This document shows positions 1 through 7,822 of a DNA stretch of 64,000 nt, piece by piece. The DNA comes from Exiguobacterium sp. AM39-5BH (GTDB taxonomy: Bacteria; Bacillota; Bacilli; Exiguobacteriales; Exiguobacteriaceae): the NCBI RefSeq assembly GCF_003467445.1, contig NZ_QSGS01000005.1:167223-231222 (forward strand), given 5' to 3'. The translations under genes were made by a program, and so were the position numbers. Under the pieces are notes generated by a model that had not been told where the DNA came from, did not search any database, and saw only the letters and a program-made list of their open reading frames with translations. How positions within the stretch are numbered: position 1 is the first letter of the stretch; every line of letters begins with the position of its first letter.

Positions 1-1
1 T

Positions 2-172
2 TCGGCCTTGGACAGATGGGTTCGTCAACACCAATCATCTGGTTCATTTCAAGAAAAAGATAATCGTACGCCTGAAGAAACAGAATTAATAAAGCTCCGT
101 AAAGAAAATCAACGTCTTATGATGGAGAACGATATTTTAAAACAAGCAGCGCTGATAATGGGACGAAAGTAG
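2..172 (+). CDS. IS3 OrfA, C-terminal part
   Basis: Partial: the reading frame is open from the window edge to a TAG at 170-172, 56 codons. OrfA is the DNA-binding helix-turn-helix subunit of IS3-family transposase. This segment holds its C-terminal leucine-zipper-like helix (LIKLRKENQRLMMENDILKQA), typical of the family. OrfB begins three bases later in the -1 frame, as expected when OrfAB is made by programmed frameshifting. The N-terminal helix-turn-helix lies outside the window. Confidence 0.8.
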   Translation, partial: SALDRWVRQHQSSGSFQEKDNRTPEETELIKLRKENQRLMMENDILKQAALIMGRK

Positions 173-174
173 AT

Positions 175-999
175 GTGATTCGGAATAACCTTCACAAATA
201 CTCGGTATCAGCAATGTGCGAAGTCCTGCAAATCTCAAGAAGCACCTACTATTACGAAGCGAAACAACGTGATCATCAAGAAGAAGAGCTAACACAGTTA
301 ATTGTTCAGGTGTTTAAAGCTAGTCATAACATTTATGGTCAGCGAAAAATAAAAGTCGAACTCCAAAAGCTGGGCTGGCAAGTCTCACGTCGTCGAATTA
401 GTCGAATCATGAAAGAACAAGGTCTACTCTCTAAATATACGATTGCTCAATTCAAACCAAGTAAATCGACCGTTAATGAGTCTGAAACAGTTAATGTACT
501 GAATCGAAGATTCAATTAAGAGAAGGAATTGACTGTTATTGTCAGTGACTTAACTTATGTGCGCGTAAGACAAAAATGGCACTATATTTGTGTTCTGGTA
601 GACTTATATAATCGTGAGATTATTGGGTACAGCTCTGGTCCAAATAAGACCGCGGAGTTAGTTCAACGCGCTTTTTCAACGGTTCCGTACAATTTAACTC
701 GTCTTAAATTATTCCACACAGACCGGGGAAGTGAATTTAAAAATCATCTCATCGACAAAGCACTAGATACCTTTGGTATCAAACGCTCTTTAAGCAATAA
801 AGGCACTCCATACGACAACGCTGTAGCAGAAGCTACCTTTAAAACGATTAAAACAGAATTGATTAATGGCCGTGTTTTTGAACATCAGAAAGAACTGGAC
901 CTTGAACTGTTTGATTACGTTAATTGGTACAATAAGATTCGTATTCACGGGTCGCTCGGTTACTTATCGCCACAAGAATACAAATTATCAAACCTTTAA
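175..999 (+). pseudogene. IS3 OrfB transposase with in-frame stop
   Basis: The catalytic subunit of IS3-family transposase. The first 114 codons contain the HTH_21-like region (YGQRKIKVELQKLG). The reading then meets TAA at 517-519 and continues in the same frame from 520. The second half carries the DDE integrase core: Asp in SDLTYV, Asp in HTDRGSEF, and Glu in the AVAEATFKT stretch. A CAA-to-TAA change is the simplest explanation, since the upstream residues NRRFN and downstream EKELTVIVSDLTY match a continuous family segment. This copy should therefore not make active transposase by itself, although a related copy could act on its ends. A GTG at 175 serves as the start. Confidence 0.8.
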
Positions 1000-1026
1000 A
1001 AAGTTGTCTAATTAAGTGTTGACATA

Positions 1027-1131
1027 CCAGAGTACGACGATAAGCTTGTGAGAAAGATAATCCAGAGCGTTACAGTCTATGAAGACCACTTTATCATAAC
1101 CTTTAAATCTGGCATCGAATTGGAAGTATGA
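1027..1131 (+). pseudogene. Serine recombinase, C-terminal fragment
   Basis: An open stretch of 34 codons ending in TGA at 1129-1131 translates to a PEYDDKLVRKIIQSVTVYED... segment ending FKSGIELEV. This is the usual end of large serine recombinases found on Gram-positive conjugative and mobilisable elements (family knowledge). The rest of the gene is absent, since the IS3 end lies directly upstream. It is a relic of the element that carried the mef/msr(D) module; mega-type elements are known to carry or sit beside such recombinases. The fragment is not expected to be functional. Confidence 0.65.
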
Positions 1132-1222
1132 GACTCATTCCATAATTTTTATATTGAACATATCATCTTGTTGTGTTATTTTATAAATTGATATAAATAA
1201 AGATGTAGGAGGAACCGAAACT

Positions 1223-1249
1223 ATGACAGCCTCAATGCGTTTAAGATAA
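1223..1249 (+). CDS. mefL: mef leader peptide MTASMRLR
   Basis: An eight-codon reading frame, ATG at 1223 to TAA at 1247-1249, encoding MTASMRLR, with a strong AGGAGG site at 1207-1212. This is the leader peptide described upstream of mef in mega-type elements. Macrolide-dependent ribosome stalling on it lets transcription pass attenuators before mef. Here the leader is followed by two terminator-like hairpins (1257-1301, 1412-1454) and then mef at 1518, the same layout. The control of mef is therefore probably still macrolide-inducible (inference). Confidence 0.85.
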   Translation: MTASMRLR

Positions 1250-1256
1250 GCTGGCA

Positions 1257-1301
1257 ATAAAAAAGGCAGAATCTATCCCTTATGATAGGCTTTTTTGTTG
1301 T
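1257..1301 (+). terminator. mef attenuator hairpin 1
   Basis: An A-rich arm ending in GGC, an inner CTATC/GATAG stem, and a GCTTTTTT arm form a terminator-like hairpin starting eight bases after the leader stop codon. Its position fits a transcription attenuator that a stalled ribosome on the leader would prevent or replace. The rest of the 390-bp stretch before mef holds only this leader and the second hairpin. Confidence 0.6.
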
Positions 1302-1411
1302 GCTTATTTATACGATATTGAGCATTCATTAGTTGCGGTCAGAATATAGGTTATTTAACTATACCTTTATTTAACTGTGTCTTTAATATGAATGTTTCCA
1401 AATTGTATGTA

Positions 1412-1454
1412 TGCAGACCAAAAGCCACATTGTGGATTTAGGCCTGCATTTTTT
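1412..1454 (+). terminator. mef leader hairpin 2 with T-run
   Basis: TGCAGACC at 1412-1419 pairs with GGCCTGCA at 1441-1448, with one A-C mismatch. Inside it an extra stem pairs CCACA at 1425-1429 with TGTGG at 1431-1435. TTTTTT follows at 1449-1454. It lies about 60 bases before the mef start and looks like an intrinsic terminator within the untranslated leader, so it would limit basal mef transcription. Confidence 0.6.
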
Positions 1455-1517
1455 ATTGCCTAGAATGCTATTCAAAATAGAAATTCAAGCAAAATAATTA
1501 TGCAGGAGAAAATATAA

Positions 1518-2735
1518 ATGGAAAAATACAACAATTGGAAACTTAAGTTTATTACAATATGGGCAGGGCAGGCAGTTTCTTTAATCACTAGTGCTATCCT
1601 GCAAATGGCGATTATTTTTTACCTTACAGAAAAAACAGGATCTGCGATGGTCTTGTCTATGGCTTCACTAGTAGGTTTTTTACCCTATGCTGTCTTTGGA
1701 CCTGCCATAGGTGTATTAGTGGATCGTCATGATAGGAAGAAGATAATGATTGGTGCTGATTTAATTATCGCAGCAGCTGGGGCAGTGCTGGCTATTGTTG
1801 CATTGTATATGGAGTTACCTGTCTGGATGGTTATGGTAGTATTGTTTATCCGCAGCGTTGGAACAGCTTTTCATACCCCAGCACTCAATGCAGTTACGCC
1901 ACTTTTAGTACCAGAAGAGCAGCTTACGAAATGCGCAGGCTATAGTCAGTCTTTGCAGTCTATAAGCTATATTGTTAGTCCAGCGGTTGCAGCATTGTTA
2001 TATTCTGTTTGGGAATTAAATGCTATTATTGCCATCGATGTATTAGGTGCTGTGATTGCGTCTATTACGGTGGCAATTGTACGGATTCCTAAGCTGGGCG
2101 ATCAAGTGCAAAGCTTGAAACCAAATTTCATAAGAGAAATGAAAGAAGGAATTGTCGTACTGAGACAAAACAAAGGATTATTTGCCTTATTACTCTTAGG
2201 AACAATATATACTTTTGTTTATATGCCAATTAATGCACTATTTCCTTTAATAAGCATGGAATACTTTAATGGAACACCTGTGCATATTTCTATTACCGAA
2301 ATCGCTTTTGCATCTGGAATGCTAGTAGGAGGCTTACTATTGGGGAGATTAGGAAGTTTCAAAAAGCGTGTACTACTAATAACAGGTTCGTTTTTTATAA
2401 TGGGGGCCAGTTTAGCCGTTTCAGGAATACTTCCTCCAAGTGGATTTGTTATATTTGTAGTTTGCTGTGCAATAATGGGGCTTTCGGTGCCGTTTTATAG
2501 CGGTGTGCAAACAGCTCTTTTTCAGGAGAAAATTAAGCCTGAATATTTAGGACGTGTATTTTCTTTGACCGGAAGTATCATGTCACTTGCAATGCCAATT
2601 GGGTTAATTCTTTCTGGGTTCTTTGCTGATAGGATCGGTGTAAATCATTGGTTTTTACTATCAGGTATTTTAATTATTGGCATTGCTATAGTTTGCCCCA
2701 TGATAACTGAGGTTAGAAAATTAGATTTAAAATAA
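1518..2735 (+). CDS. mef: Macrolide efflux MFS transporter Mef
   Basis: A 405-residue proton-driven exporter of 14- and 15-membered macrolides in the cytoplasmic membrane. The sequence is immediately recognisable as the Mef(A)/Mef(E) group: N-terminus MEKYNNWKLKF, the GPAIGVLVDRHDRKK loop of the major facilitator superfamily near residues 60-75, about twelve hydrophobic segments, and the usual end ITEVRKLDLK. It differs at scattered positions from the Mef(A) I remember, so it may be a distinct subtype. A GGAGAA site precedes the ATG at 1518. It is co-transcribed with msr(D), 120 bases downstream, and lies behind the leader-peptide attenuator. In known mef/msr(D) pairs both proteins contribute to macrolide resistance. 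Confidence 0.92.
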   Translation: MEKYNNWKLKFITIWAGQAVSLITSAILQMAIIFYLTEKTGSAMVLSMASLVGFLPYAVFGPAIGVLVDRHDRKKIMIGADLIIAAAGAVLAIVALYMELPVWMVMVVLFIRSVGTAFHTPALNAVTPLLVPEEQLTKCAGYSQSLQSISYIVSPAVAALLYSVWELNAIIAIDVLGAVIASITVAIVRIPKLGDQVQSLKPNFIREMKEGIVVLRQNKGLFALLLLGTIYTFVYMPINALFPLISMEYFNGTPVHISITEIAFASGMLVGGLLLGRLGSFKKRVLLITGSFFIMGASLAVSGILPPSGFVIFVVCCAIMGLSVPFYSGVQTALFQEKIKPEYLGRVFSLTGSIMSLAMPIGLILSGFFADRIGVNHWFLLSGILIIGIAIVCPMITEVRKLDLK

Positions 2736-2755
2736 ACAATATTGGAGGGATATTT

Positions 2756-2776
2756 ATGTATCTTATTTTCATGTAA
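2756..2776 (+). CDS. msrDL: msr(D) leader peptide MYLIFM
   Basis: Six codons, ATG at 2756 to TAA at 2774-2776, encoding MYLIFM. TTGGAGGG lies just upstream as the ribosome binding site. This exact peptide is known as MsrDL: it stalls the ribosome with erythromycin-type drugs and controls a premature terminator before msr(D). Its position between mef and msr(D) is the known one. Confidence 0.88.
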   Translation: MYLIFM

Positions 2777-2781
2777 TTCTT

Positions 2782-2810
2782 CCTGCTTAAATCGCAGGGT
2801 TTTCCCTGCG
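2782..2810 (+). promoter_or_regulatory. msr(D) attenuator with competing stems
   Basis: Two stems share one strand. CCTGC at 2782-2786 can pair with GCAGG at 2794-2798, followed by GTTTT, like a short terminator. Alternatively CGCAGGG at 2793-2799 pairs perfectly with CCCTGCG at 2804-2810 around a TTTT loop. The first stem starts six bases after the msrDL stop codon, so a ribosome stalled on the leader would cover it. Which stem is the terminator cannot be decided by eye. Confidence 0.65.
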
Positions 2811-2855
2811 TACAAGCAAATGAAAACATGCGATTATAGACAGGAGGATAATGTT

Positions 2856-4319
2856 ATGGAATTGATATTAAAAGCAAAAGACATTCGTGTGGAATTCAAA
2901 GGACGCGATGTTTTAGATATAGATGAATTAGAAGTATATGACTATGACCGTATTGGTTTAGTAGGAGCAAATGGTGCAGGGAAAAGCACTCTACTCAAGG
3001 TACTTTTAGGAGAATTAACTCCCCCAGGATGTAAATTAAATCGTCTGGGTGAACTTGCCTATATCCCTCAGTTGGACGAAGTAACTTTGCAGAAAGAAAA
3101 AGATTTTGCACTTGTAGGAAAGCTTGGTGTTGAACAATTAGATATACAGACCATGAGCGGTGGTGAAGAAACAAGGCTTAAAATAGCACAGGCTTTATCA
3201 GCACAGGTTCATGGTATTTTAGCGGATGAACCTACGAGTCATTTAGACCGTGAAGGAATTGATTTTCTAATTGGACAGTTAAAATATTTTACAGGTGCAC
3301 TGTTAGTTATTAGCCATGACCGTTATTTTCTTGATGAGGTAGTAGATAAAATATGGGAACTGAAAGATGGCAAAATCACTGAGTATTGGGGAAACTATTC
3401 TGATTATCTTCGCCAGAAAGAAGAAGAACGCAGGAGCCAAGCTGCAGAATACGAACAATTTGTTGCGGAACGTGCCCGATTGGAAAGGGCTGCAGAGGAA
3501 AAGCGAAAACAGGCTCGTAAAATAGGACAGAAGGCAAAAGGTGCTTCAAAGAAAAAAAGTACTGAAGGCGGAGGGCGTTTAGCTCATCAAAAATCAATAG
3601 GAAGTAAGGAAAAAAAGATGCATAATGCCGCTAAATCCCTAGAACATAGGATTGCGGCCTTAGGAAGTGTAGAAGCTCCAGAAGATATTCGTAGGATTCG
3701 TTTCAGGCAAAGTAAAGCATTGGAGCTCCACAATCCATATCCTATTGTCGGTAAGGAAATTAATAAAATATTTGGAGATAAAGTATTGTTTGAAAATGTA
3801 TCTTTTCAAATTCCGCTTGGCGCAAAAGTGGCATTAACTGGTGGTAATGGAACAGGAAAAACAACTTTAATCAAAATGATCTTAAACCATGAAGATGGAA
3901 TTTCTATTTCACCTAAGGCAAAAATAGGCTACTTTGCACAAAATGGTTACAAGTACGACAGTAATAAGAAAGTATTGGAGTTTATGCAGGAAGATAGTGA
4001 TTACAATGTTTCAGAAATTCGTTCAGTGCTAGCATCGATGGGGTTTAAACAAAACGATATTGGGAAAAGTTTATCTGTTTTAAGCGGCGGAGAAATTATA
4101 AAATTGTTGCTAGCTAAAATGCTTATGGGCAGATATAACATCCTACTAATGGATGAACCAAGCAACTTCCTTGACATACCAAGCTTAGAGGCTTTGGAAA
4201 TTTTAATGAAGGAGTATGCTGGAACTATAGTGTTTATCACCCATGACAAACGGTTGCTTGATAATGTGGCTGATGTGATTTATGAAATTAGTGATAAGAA
4301 AATAAATCTGAAACATTAA
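2856..4319 (+). CDS. msr(D): ABC-F ribosomal protection protein Msr(D)
   Basis: A 487-residue cytosolic ABC-F protein that displaces macrolides and related drugs from the ribosome. Two ATPase domains are visible: first Walker A GANGAGKS, signature MSGGE and Walker [12 protein letters not shown]; then [13 protein letters not shown] and [11 protein letters not shown]. They are joined by a long charged linker (about residues 185-300), with no membrane segments. ATG at 2856 follows CAGGAGGATAATGTT and gives exactly the family length; upstream in-frame codons belong to the leader region. The gene forms a pair with mef and is separately attenuated by the MYLIFM leader. The C-terminus DKKINLKH matches Msr(D). 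Confidence 0.93.
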   Translation: MELILKAKDIRVEFKGRDVLDIDELEVYDYDRIGLVGANGAGKSTLLKVLLGELTPPGCKLNRLGELAYIPQLDEVTLQKEKDFALVGKLGVEQLDIQTMSGGEETRLKIAQALSAQVHGILADEPTSHLDREGIDFLIGQLKYFTGALLVISHDRYFLDEVVDKIWELKDGKITEYWGNYSDYLRQKEEERRSQAAEYEQFVAERARLERAAEEKRKQARKIGQKAKGASKKKSTEGGGRLAHQKSIGSKEKKMHNAAKSLEHRIAALGSVEAPEDIRRIRFRQSKALELHNPYPIVGKEINKIFGDKVLFENVSFQIPLGAKVALTGGNGTGKTTLIKMILNHEDGISISPKAKIGYFAQNGYKYDSNKKVLEFMQEDSDYNVSEIRSVLASMGFKQNDIGKSLSVLSGGEIIKLLLAKMLMGRYNILLMDEPSNFLDIPSLEALEILMKEYAGTIVFITHDKRLLDNVADVIYEISDKKINLKH

Positions 4320-4454
4320 ACTTAAGGTAGTCGCTGGTCAGAATAGTCTTCTCTGGCTGGCGGCTTCGTTGTTAAAGTAAAAAGACTTTTTTTCTTTGGC
4401 AAACATTACATTAATGAATATTAAAATAATTTAAATAAGGGAGGTTGGTTATAG

Positions 4455-4901
4455 GTGGTTGATAATAACACAGTCATGAAATCTGGGAGATGTATAGAAT
4501 GTGGAGCTAAAGAGACCGATGGTTTTTCATGCCATGAGCTATTCGGGTTCCCTCTTGTATGGGAGCATAATGATCCAAAGCTATATGAGTTACATTTTTG
4601 GCTTGTTTCGTGCTATATGATCCAGCATCCTTCGAATTTTACTGAAGAAGGATATACAAATTTAGTAAATCTTTTTATTAACGCTTTTGATAATGATTGG
4701 GATACACCATATATTCTTAAGAAAAATCGAGAAATAGTAAAGTCATTAAGCAAAATAACAAACCCTTTACCAAGCAACGCAAGAAAGCGTGAACTAAGAC
4801 TTTGGCCTATGACAATTGAAGATATATATTTAGGTCGGGAGCAAAATGCAATCGTTAATATTAATAAATGGAAAGAGCAAATAAGAAACGAATTAAGGTA
4901 A
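4455..4901 (+). CDS. DUF5946-like protein of unknown function
   Basis: A 148-residue soluble protein starting at GTG 4455 after GGGAGGTTGG. The N-terminus has a CIECGA motif (two cysteines, about residues 12-15) and a later Cys-His (SCHELFGF), then WEHNDPKLYELHFWLVSCY, resembling the DUF5946 family as I remember it. That family has no assigned reaction. The gene lies between msr(D) and a vat gene and shares their AT-rich composition, so it probably travelled with them. About 135 bases of low-complexity sequence separate it from msr(D). Confidence 0.6.
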   Translation: MVDNNTVMKSGRCIECGAKETDGFSCHELFGFPLVWEHNDPKLYELHFWLVSCYMIQHPSNFTEEGYTNLVNLFINAFDNDWDTPYILKKNREIVKSLSKITNPLPSNARKRELRLWPMTIEDIYLGREQNAIVNINKWKEQIRNELR

Positions 4902-4935
4902 TGAAGTAATTAAAGATTAAAGGAGCTAATATTTT

Positions 4936-5574
4936 ATGATAGGACCAGATAAGAAAAAACTTTATCCAAATGAAAATATAAAGACGATTTGTTTTATAAG
5001 CAATCTACCTAAAAGACCCAATGTGGAGATTGGGGAAAATACCTATTATAGCGATAATAAAAAAACACCGGAGAAATTTTATGATAATATAGAGCACCAT
5101 TACGAATTTCTAGGGGATAAACTTATAATAGGAAAGTTCTGTGCAATTGCAGAGGGTGTTAAGTTTATTATGAATGGTGCAAATCATAGAATGGATGGAA
5201 TTACAACCTATCCCTTTAATATCTTTGGCCATGGATGGGAAAAGGTGACTCCTACAATTGAACAACTTCCTTTTAAGGGAGATACAGTGATTGGCAATGA
5301 TGTATGGATAGGTCAAAATGTTACCATTATGCCGGGTATTAAAATTGGTGATGGTGCGATTATTGCCGCTAATTCAACAGTAGTGAAAAGTGTTGAGCCA
5401 TATACAATATATGGTGGGAATCCAGCTAAGTTTATCAAAAAACGCTTTAGTGACGAAAAGATTGAATTCTTGCTAAAGCTACAATGGTGGAACTGGAGCG
5501 AAGAGGAAATATTTAATAATCTTGAAATGTTAACAACCAAAGCAGGGTTAGAGCAATTCATGAAAAATTCCTAG
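4936..5574 (+). CDS. vat: Vat-family streptogramin A O-acetyltransferase
   Basis: A 212-residue xenobiotic acetyltransferase of the left-handed beta-helix type, expected to inactivate streptogramin A antibiotics with acetyl-CoA in the cytoplasm. Family hallmarks are present: IGKFCAIAEGV, MNGANHRMDGITTYPF (the His in NHRMDG is the catalytic base in characterised Vat enzymes), GNDVWIGQNVTIMPGIKIGDGAIIAA, GGNPAKFIKKRF, and the C-terminal LQWWNW. Length matches known Vat proteins (about 209-219). AAAGGAG precedes the ATG by ten bases. The upstream gene ends 35 bases earlier, so the two may form one transcript. The exact vat subtype cannot be assigned by eye. Confidence 0.85.
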   Translation: MIGPDKKKLYPNENIKTICFISNLPKRPNVEIGENTYYSDNKKTPEKFYDNIEHHYEFLGDKLIIGKFCAIAEGVKFIMNGANHRMDGITTYPFNIFGHGWEKVTPTIEQLPFKGDTVIGNDVWIGQNVTIMPGIKIGDGAIIAANSTVVKSVEPYTIYGGNPAKFIKKRFSDEKIEFLLKLQWWNWSEEEIFNNLEMLTTKAGLEQFMKNS

Positions 5575-5637
5575 ACTTGGGGCCTTTCTACCACGGCACA
5601 AAAGGGAACTTAAATCTAGGGGGTGCTGGAACCTCGA

Positions 5638-5686
5638 TTTAGCTCTAATTATTGCGAGCTAAAGAAGGCAAGCTTCATCTTTAGCT
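5638..5686 (+). promoter_or_regulatory. Candidate attenuator before lnu
   Basis: Two perfect stems exclude one another. TTTAGCTC at 5638-5645 pairs with GAGCTAAA at 5656-5663. AGCTAAAGA at 5657-5665 pairs with TCTTTAGCT at 5678-5686. Strand 5656-5665 is used in both, the classic design of a switchable leader. The second stem is followed only by TTTGATT, a weak U tract. The block sits 85 bases before the lnu start. Confidence 0.5.
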
Positions 5687-5726
5687 TTGATTGGAACAAT
5701 AGACATTATATTAAGGAGAAATAGCT

Positions 5727-5777
5727 TTGAGATTTATCACTTATAGATTTAATTTGAACGGAGGGATTACATGGTAA
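5727..5777 (+). CDS. Possible leader ORF overlapping lnu start
   Basis: Sixteen codons from TTG 5727 to TAA 5775-5777, encoding MRFITYRFNLNGGITW. AAGGAGA lies seven bases before the TTG. The frame overlaps the lnu start (ATG 5771) and contains the lnu ribosome binding site GGAGGG, so its translation could couple to or gate lnu. No matching leader is known to me, and a chance short frame is possible. Confidence 0.3.
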   Translation: MRFITYRFNLNGGITW

Positions 5778-6265
5778 GTAAAACTGATGCCATTGAGATA
5801 ATAACATACGCTGAAGAAAATGGAATTAACATATGGATTGATGGCGGTTGGGGAGTAGATGCACTATTAGAAGAAGAAACAAGAGCACACAATGATATTG
5901 ATTTATTTGTGGAAGAAAGTAATAGTAAAAAGTTTATTGAAATAATAAAAGAAAAAGGCTTTGCGGAAGTTACAGAAGCATATACCACCACATCTCACAC
6001 GGTTTGGAAGGATACTAAAGGTAGGGTAATTGATCTTCATATATTTAATTTCAACGAAAAAGGATACATTGTTTTTGAAGGAGAAGCATATCCACCAAAA
6101 GTGTTTAGTGGCATTGGGAAAATAGGCGATAAAATGGTTAGATGTATTGATGCTGAAAATCAAGTATTATTTCATCTGGGCTATGAGTATGATGAAAATG
6201 ATATGCATGATGTAAAACTATTGTGCGAGAGATTTAATATTCCTGTTCCGAGTGAATACAAGTAA
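5771..6265 (+). CDS. lnu: Lnu-type lincosamide nucleotidyltransferase
   Basis: A 164-residue nucleotidyltransferase of the Lnu(A)/(C)/(D) size class (about 161-164). The N-terminal half carries WIDGGWGVDALLEEETRAHNDIDLF; the GGWG turn and the paired aspartates of NDID form the metal and nucleotide site. A later conserved element is LFHLGYEYDENDMHDVKLL, matching the family's FHSGYDLTE...DIKNL. It should adenylate lincomycin and clindamycin. The middle of the protein diverges from the Lnu sequences I remember, so substrate range is less certain; a related aminoglycoside-type enzyme is the alternative. GGAGGG precedes the ATG. Possible regulatory stems lie upstream. Confidence 0.75.
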   Translation: MVSKTDAIEIITYAEENGINIWIDGGWGVDALLEEETRAHNDIDLFVEESNSKKFIEIIKEKGFAEVTEAYTTTSHTVWKDTKGRVIDLHIFNFNEKGYIVFEGEAYPPKVFSGIGKIGDKMVRCIDAENQVLFHLGYEYDENDMHDVKLLCERFNIPVPSEYK

Positions 6266-6327
6266 CTGACAAATTCCAATTTGTCTATCAATAGTGCAAT
6301 AAATTAGAATTTAGAGGAGGAATAGAT

Positions 6328-6585
6328 ATGGCACGTTCAATTAGAGATTCCCTTTCGGGATTTGGAAGTGAACTGTTGGAACGAATAAGAGAAGATAGCA
6401 ATGCATGGCTAGATGAAGCTGCCTTTGAAGAAAGAGTCATTGGGATTGAAAAGGCAACTGCGGCTCTGAAGGAAGCCAAAGTTGAAGATGAGAAAATCAT
6501 TTACCTTTTGCAAAAATATTGGGATTTACGCCTTAGCGAGGCAAAGGGATTTTTGCAGCAAGAAAGACACACTGAAGAAAAGTAA
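6328..6585 (+). CDS. Small acidic protein, unknown
   Basis: An 85-residue protein rich in Glu and Lys, predicted mainly helical, with no signal peptide or membrane segment. It begins MARSIRDSLSGFGSELLERI after a good GAGGAGG site at 6315-6321. I do not recognise the family. It lies 62 bases after lnu and about 140 before the AraC-type regulator, and shares the island's AT-rich composition. Confidence 0.6.
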   Translation: MARSIRDSLSGFGSELLERIREDSNAWLDEAAFEERVIGIEKATAALKEAKVEDEKIIYLLQKYWDLRLSEAKGFLQQERHTEEK

Positions 6586-6728
6586 AGGATTCCTGTGGTA
6601 AACATCCCAAAGATAAATTCAGTTTAACGATACTAATTACATGAAAGGGAATCGACAATACTGTGCACAGATTGTCGGACGGGTAAATGCATCCCCTGAT
6701 AATATTGATGATGAAAGGAGGTTGTTTG

Positions 6729-7607
6729 ATGGATTCTTTAAGAAGTATGAATAATGCATTGGAGTATATTGAAGAGCACTTAACAGAGGAGATTGATTAT
6801 AGTGAAGTATCTAAAATCGCATATTGTTCGGAGTATCATTTCAAGCGAATGTTTTCTTTTTTAGCAGGAATAAGTTTATCAGAATATATTCGGAGAAGAA
6901 GACTGACGTTGGCTGCACTTGATTTGAAAGATAGGGATTTGAGAATAATTGATGTAGCCGTCAAATATGGCTATAATTCGGCTGATTCATTTTCCCGTGC
7001 TTTTCATTCTCTGCATGGCTTTCTCCCTTCTGAGGCAAGGTGTGAGAATACACAATTAAAAGCTTATCCTCGAATGACCTTTCAATTATCAATTAAAGGA
7101 GGATGCGAAATGAACTATCGTATTGTTGAGAAAGGACCTTTTAAGTTAGTAGGATTTAAGAAGAGAGTTCCAATTATTTTTGAAGGTGTCAATCCAGAGA
7201 TTGCAAAAATGACTGAACTTTTAACCATGGATGTTATTAATCAATTAAAAGCAATTTCAAATGTAGAACCTACAGGTATTATTAGTGCTTCCACTAATTT
7301 TTCAGAAGGTAGAATGGAAGAGAAAGGAGAATTAGATCATTACATCGGGGTAGCAACATCAAGTAATGAAACTGCAGATTTTGATGTATTAAAAATTGAT
7401 GCTAGTACCTGGGCTGTATTTGAATCGATTGGACCATTTCCGGAAACACTTCAAAATGTGTGGGGTAGGATATACTCAGAGTGGTTTCCATCTTCAGGAT
7501 ACGAGGCGGTTGAAGGTCCTGAAATTTTATGGAATGAGAGTCCAGACACTGGAAATCCAAAGTATCGAAGCGAAATCTGGATTCCAGTAAAGAAAAAAGA
7601 CTATTAA
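6729..7607 (+). CDS. AraC-family regulator with GyrI-like domain
   Basis: A 292-residue transcription regulator. Residues about 8-105 form a double helix-turn-helix of the AraC/XylS type ([27 protein letters not shown] and [32 protein letters not shown]). Residues about 120-290 form a GyrI-like small-molecule binding domain, ending [11 protein letters not shown]. Such proteins often sense hydrophobic drugs and activate efflux or modification genes (family knowledge). ATG 6729 lies seven bases after AAAGGAGG and is preferred over the in-frame ATG at 6687. It is the last gene of the island and a hairpin terminator follows. Its target is unknown. Confidence 0.85.
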   Translation: MDSLRSMNNALEYIEEHLTEEIDYSEVSKIAYCSEYHFKRMFSFLAGISLSEYIRRRRLTLAALDLKDRDLRIIDVAVKYGYNSADSFSRAFHSLHGFLPSEARCENTQLKAYPRMTFQLSIKGGCEMNYRIVEKGPFKLVGFKKRVPIIFEGVNPEIAKMTELLTMDVINQLKAISNVEPTGIISASTNFSEGRMEEKGELDHYIGVATSSNETADFDVLKIDASTWAVFESIGPFPETLQNVWGRIYSEWFPSSGYEAVEGPEILWNESPDTGNPKYRSEIWIPVKKKDY

Positions 7608-7629
7608 TGACATCAATGTTTATGATTGA

Positions 7630-7655
7630 GGGCGCTCTAGTAAGAGTGCCCTTTT
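7630..7655 (+). terminator. Terminator after AraC-type gene
   Basis: GGGCGCTCT at 7630-7638 pairs with AGAGTGCCC at 7643-7651 around AGTA, with one G-T pair, followed by TTTT. It lies 22 bases after the stop codon of the regulator. Confidence 0.8.
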
Positions 7656-7672
7656 CGTAAATGGTACGATTG

Positions 7673-7726
7673 GTGGATATGTTCCCGTCTACTGACAGTG
7701 CCAAAAACGTAGTGGATATGTTTCCG
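7673..7726 (+). repeat. IS21-end-like direct repeats at island edge
   Basis: Two near-identical 15-mers, GTGGATATGTTCCCG at 7673-7687 and GTGGATATGTTTCCG at 7712-7726, spaced 39 bases apart. Multiple short direct repeats of this GTGGATATGTT type are characteristic of the ends of IS21-family elements (remembered pattern). No istA/istB gene is present, so this would be a remnant end. It marks the boundary between AT-rich island and chromosome. Confidence 0.45.
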
Positions 7727-7742
7727 AGAACGGGCAACTTCA

Positions 7743-7808
7743 AATGACATTCATTCTGTCCTCTCGAGCCATGTGGAGACGGTGGCGTGGTTAGAAAAAG
7801 TGGAATAA
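7743..7808 (+). pseudogene. C-terminal stub of RNA methyltransferase-like gene
   Basis: An open stretch ends at TAA 7806-7808 with SSHVETVAWLEKVE. The HVETV box followed by a few hydrophobic residues is the normal end of RlmD/TrmA-type rRNA uracil methyltransferases. A terminator follows directly (7823-7852), as expected for a real gene end. Nothing of the upstream coding part is present, because the island edge is reached about 15-20 bases earlier. This suggests that the island, or a deletion next to its IS end, removed most of a chromosomal gene. The assignment rests on a very short match. Confidence 0.4.
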
Positions 7809-7822
7809 GATGAATGCAGATG

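Larger units (their letters stand above)
1..1024 (+). mobile_element. IS3-family insertion sequence, right part
   Basis: The right part of an IS3-family element; its left end lies outside the window. It holds the end of orfA and an orfB with the DDE integrase domain, in the usual -1 frame relation. After the orfB stop come 25 bases ending in TGACA at 1020-1024, which fits a terminal inverted repeat with the family's TG...CA ends. The base after the end belongs to the coding tail of a serine recombinase, so the IS probably inserted into or next to that gene. The AT-rich composition matches the resistance genes to its right. Confidence 0.8.

Noticed and set aside
2742..2855. Extension of Msr(D) upstream to TTG 2742
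   Set aside because: The region is the known MYLIFM leader and attenuator; ATG 2856 has the ribosome site and gives the usual 487 residues.
7673..7726. The two 15-mers as a CRISPR or phage attachment site
   Set aside because: There are only two copies with one mismatch and no spacer regularity or cas gene. No integrase or tRNA lies next to them.
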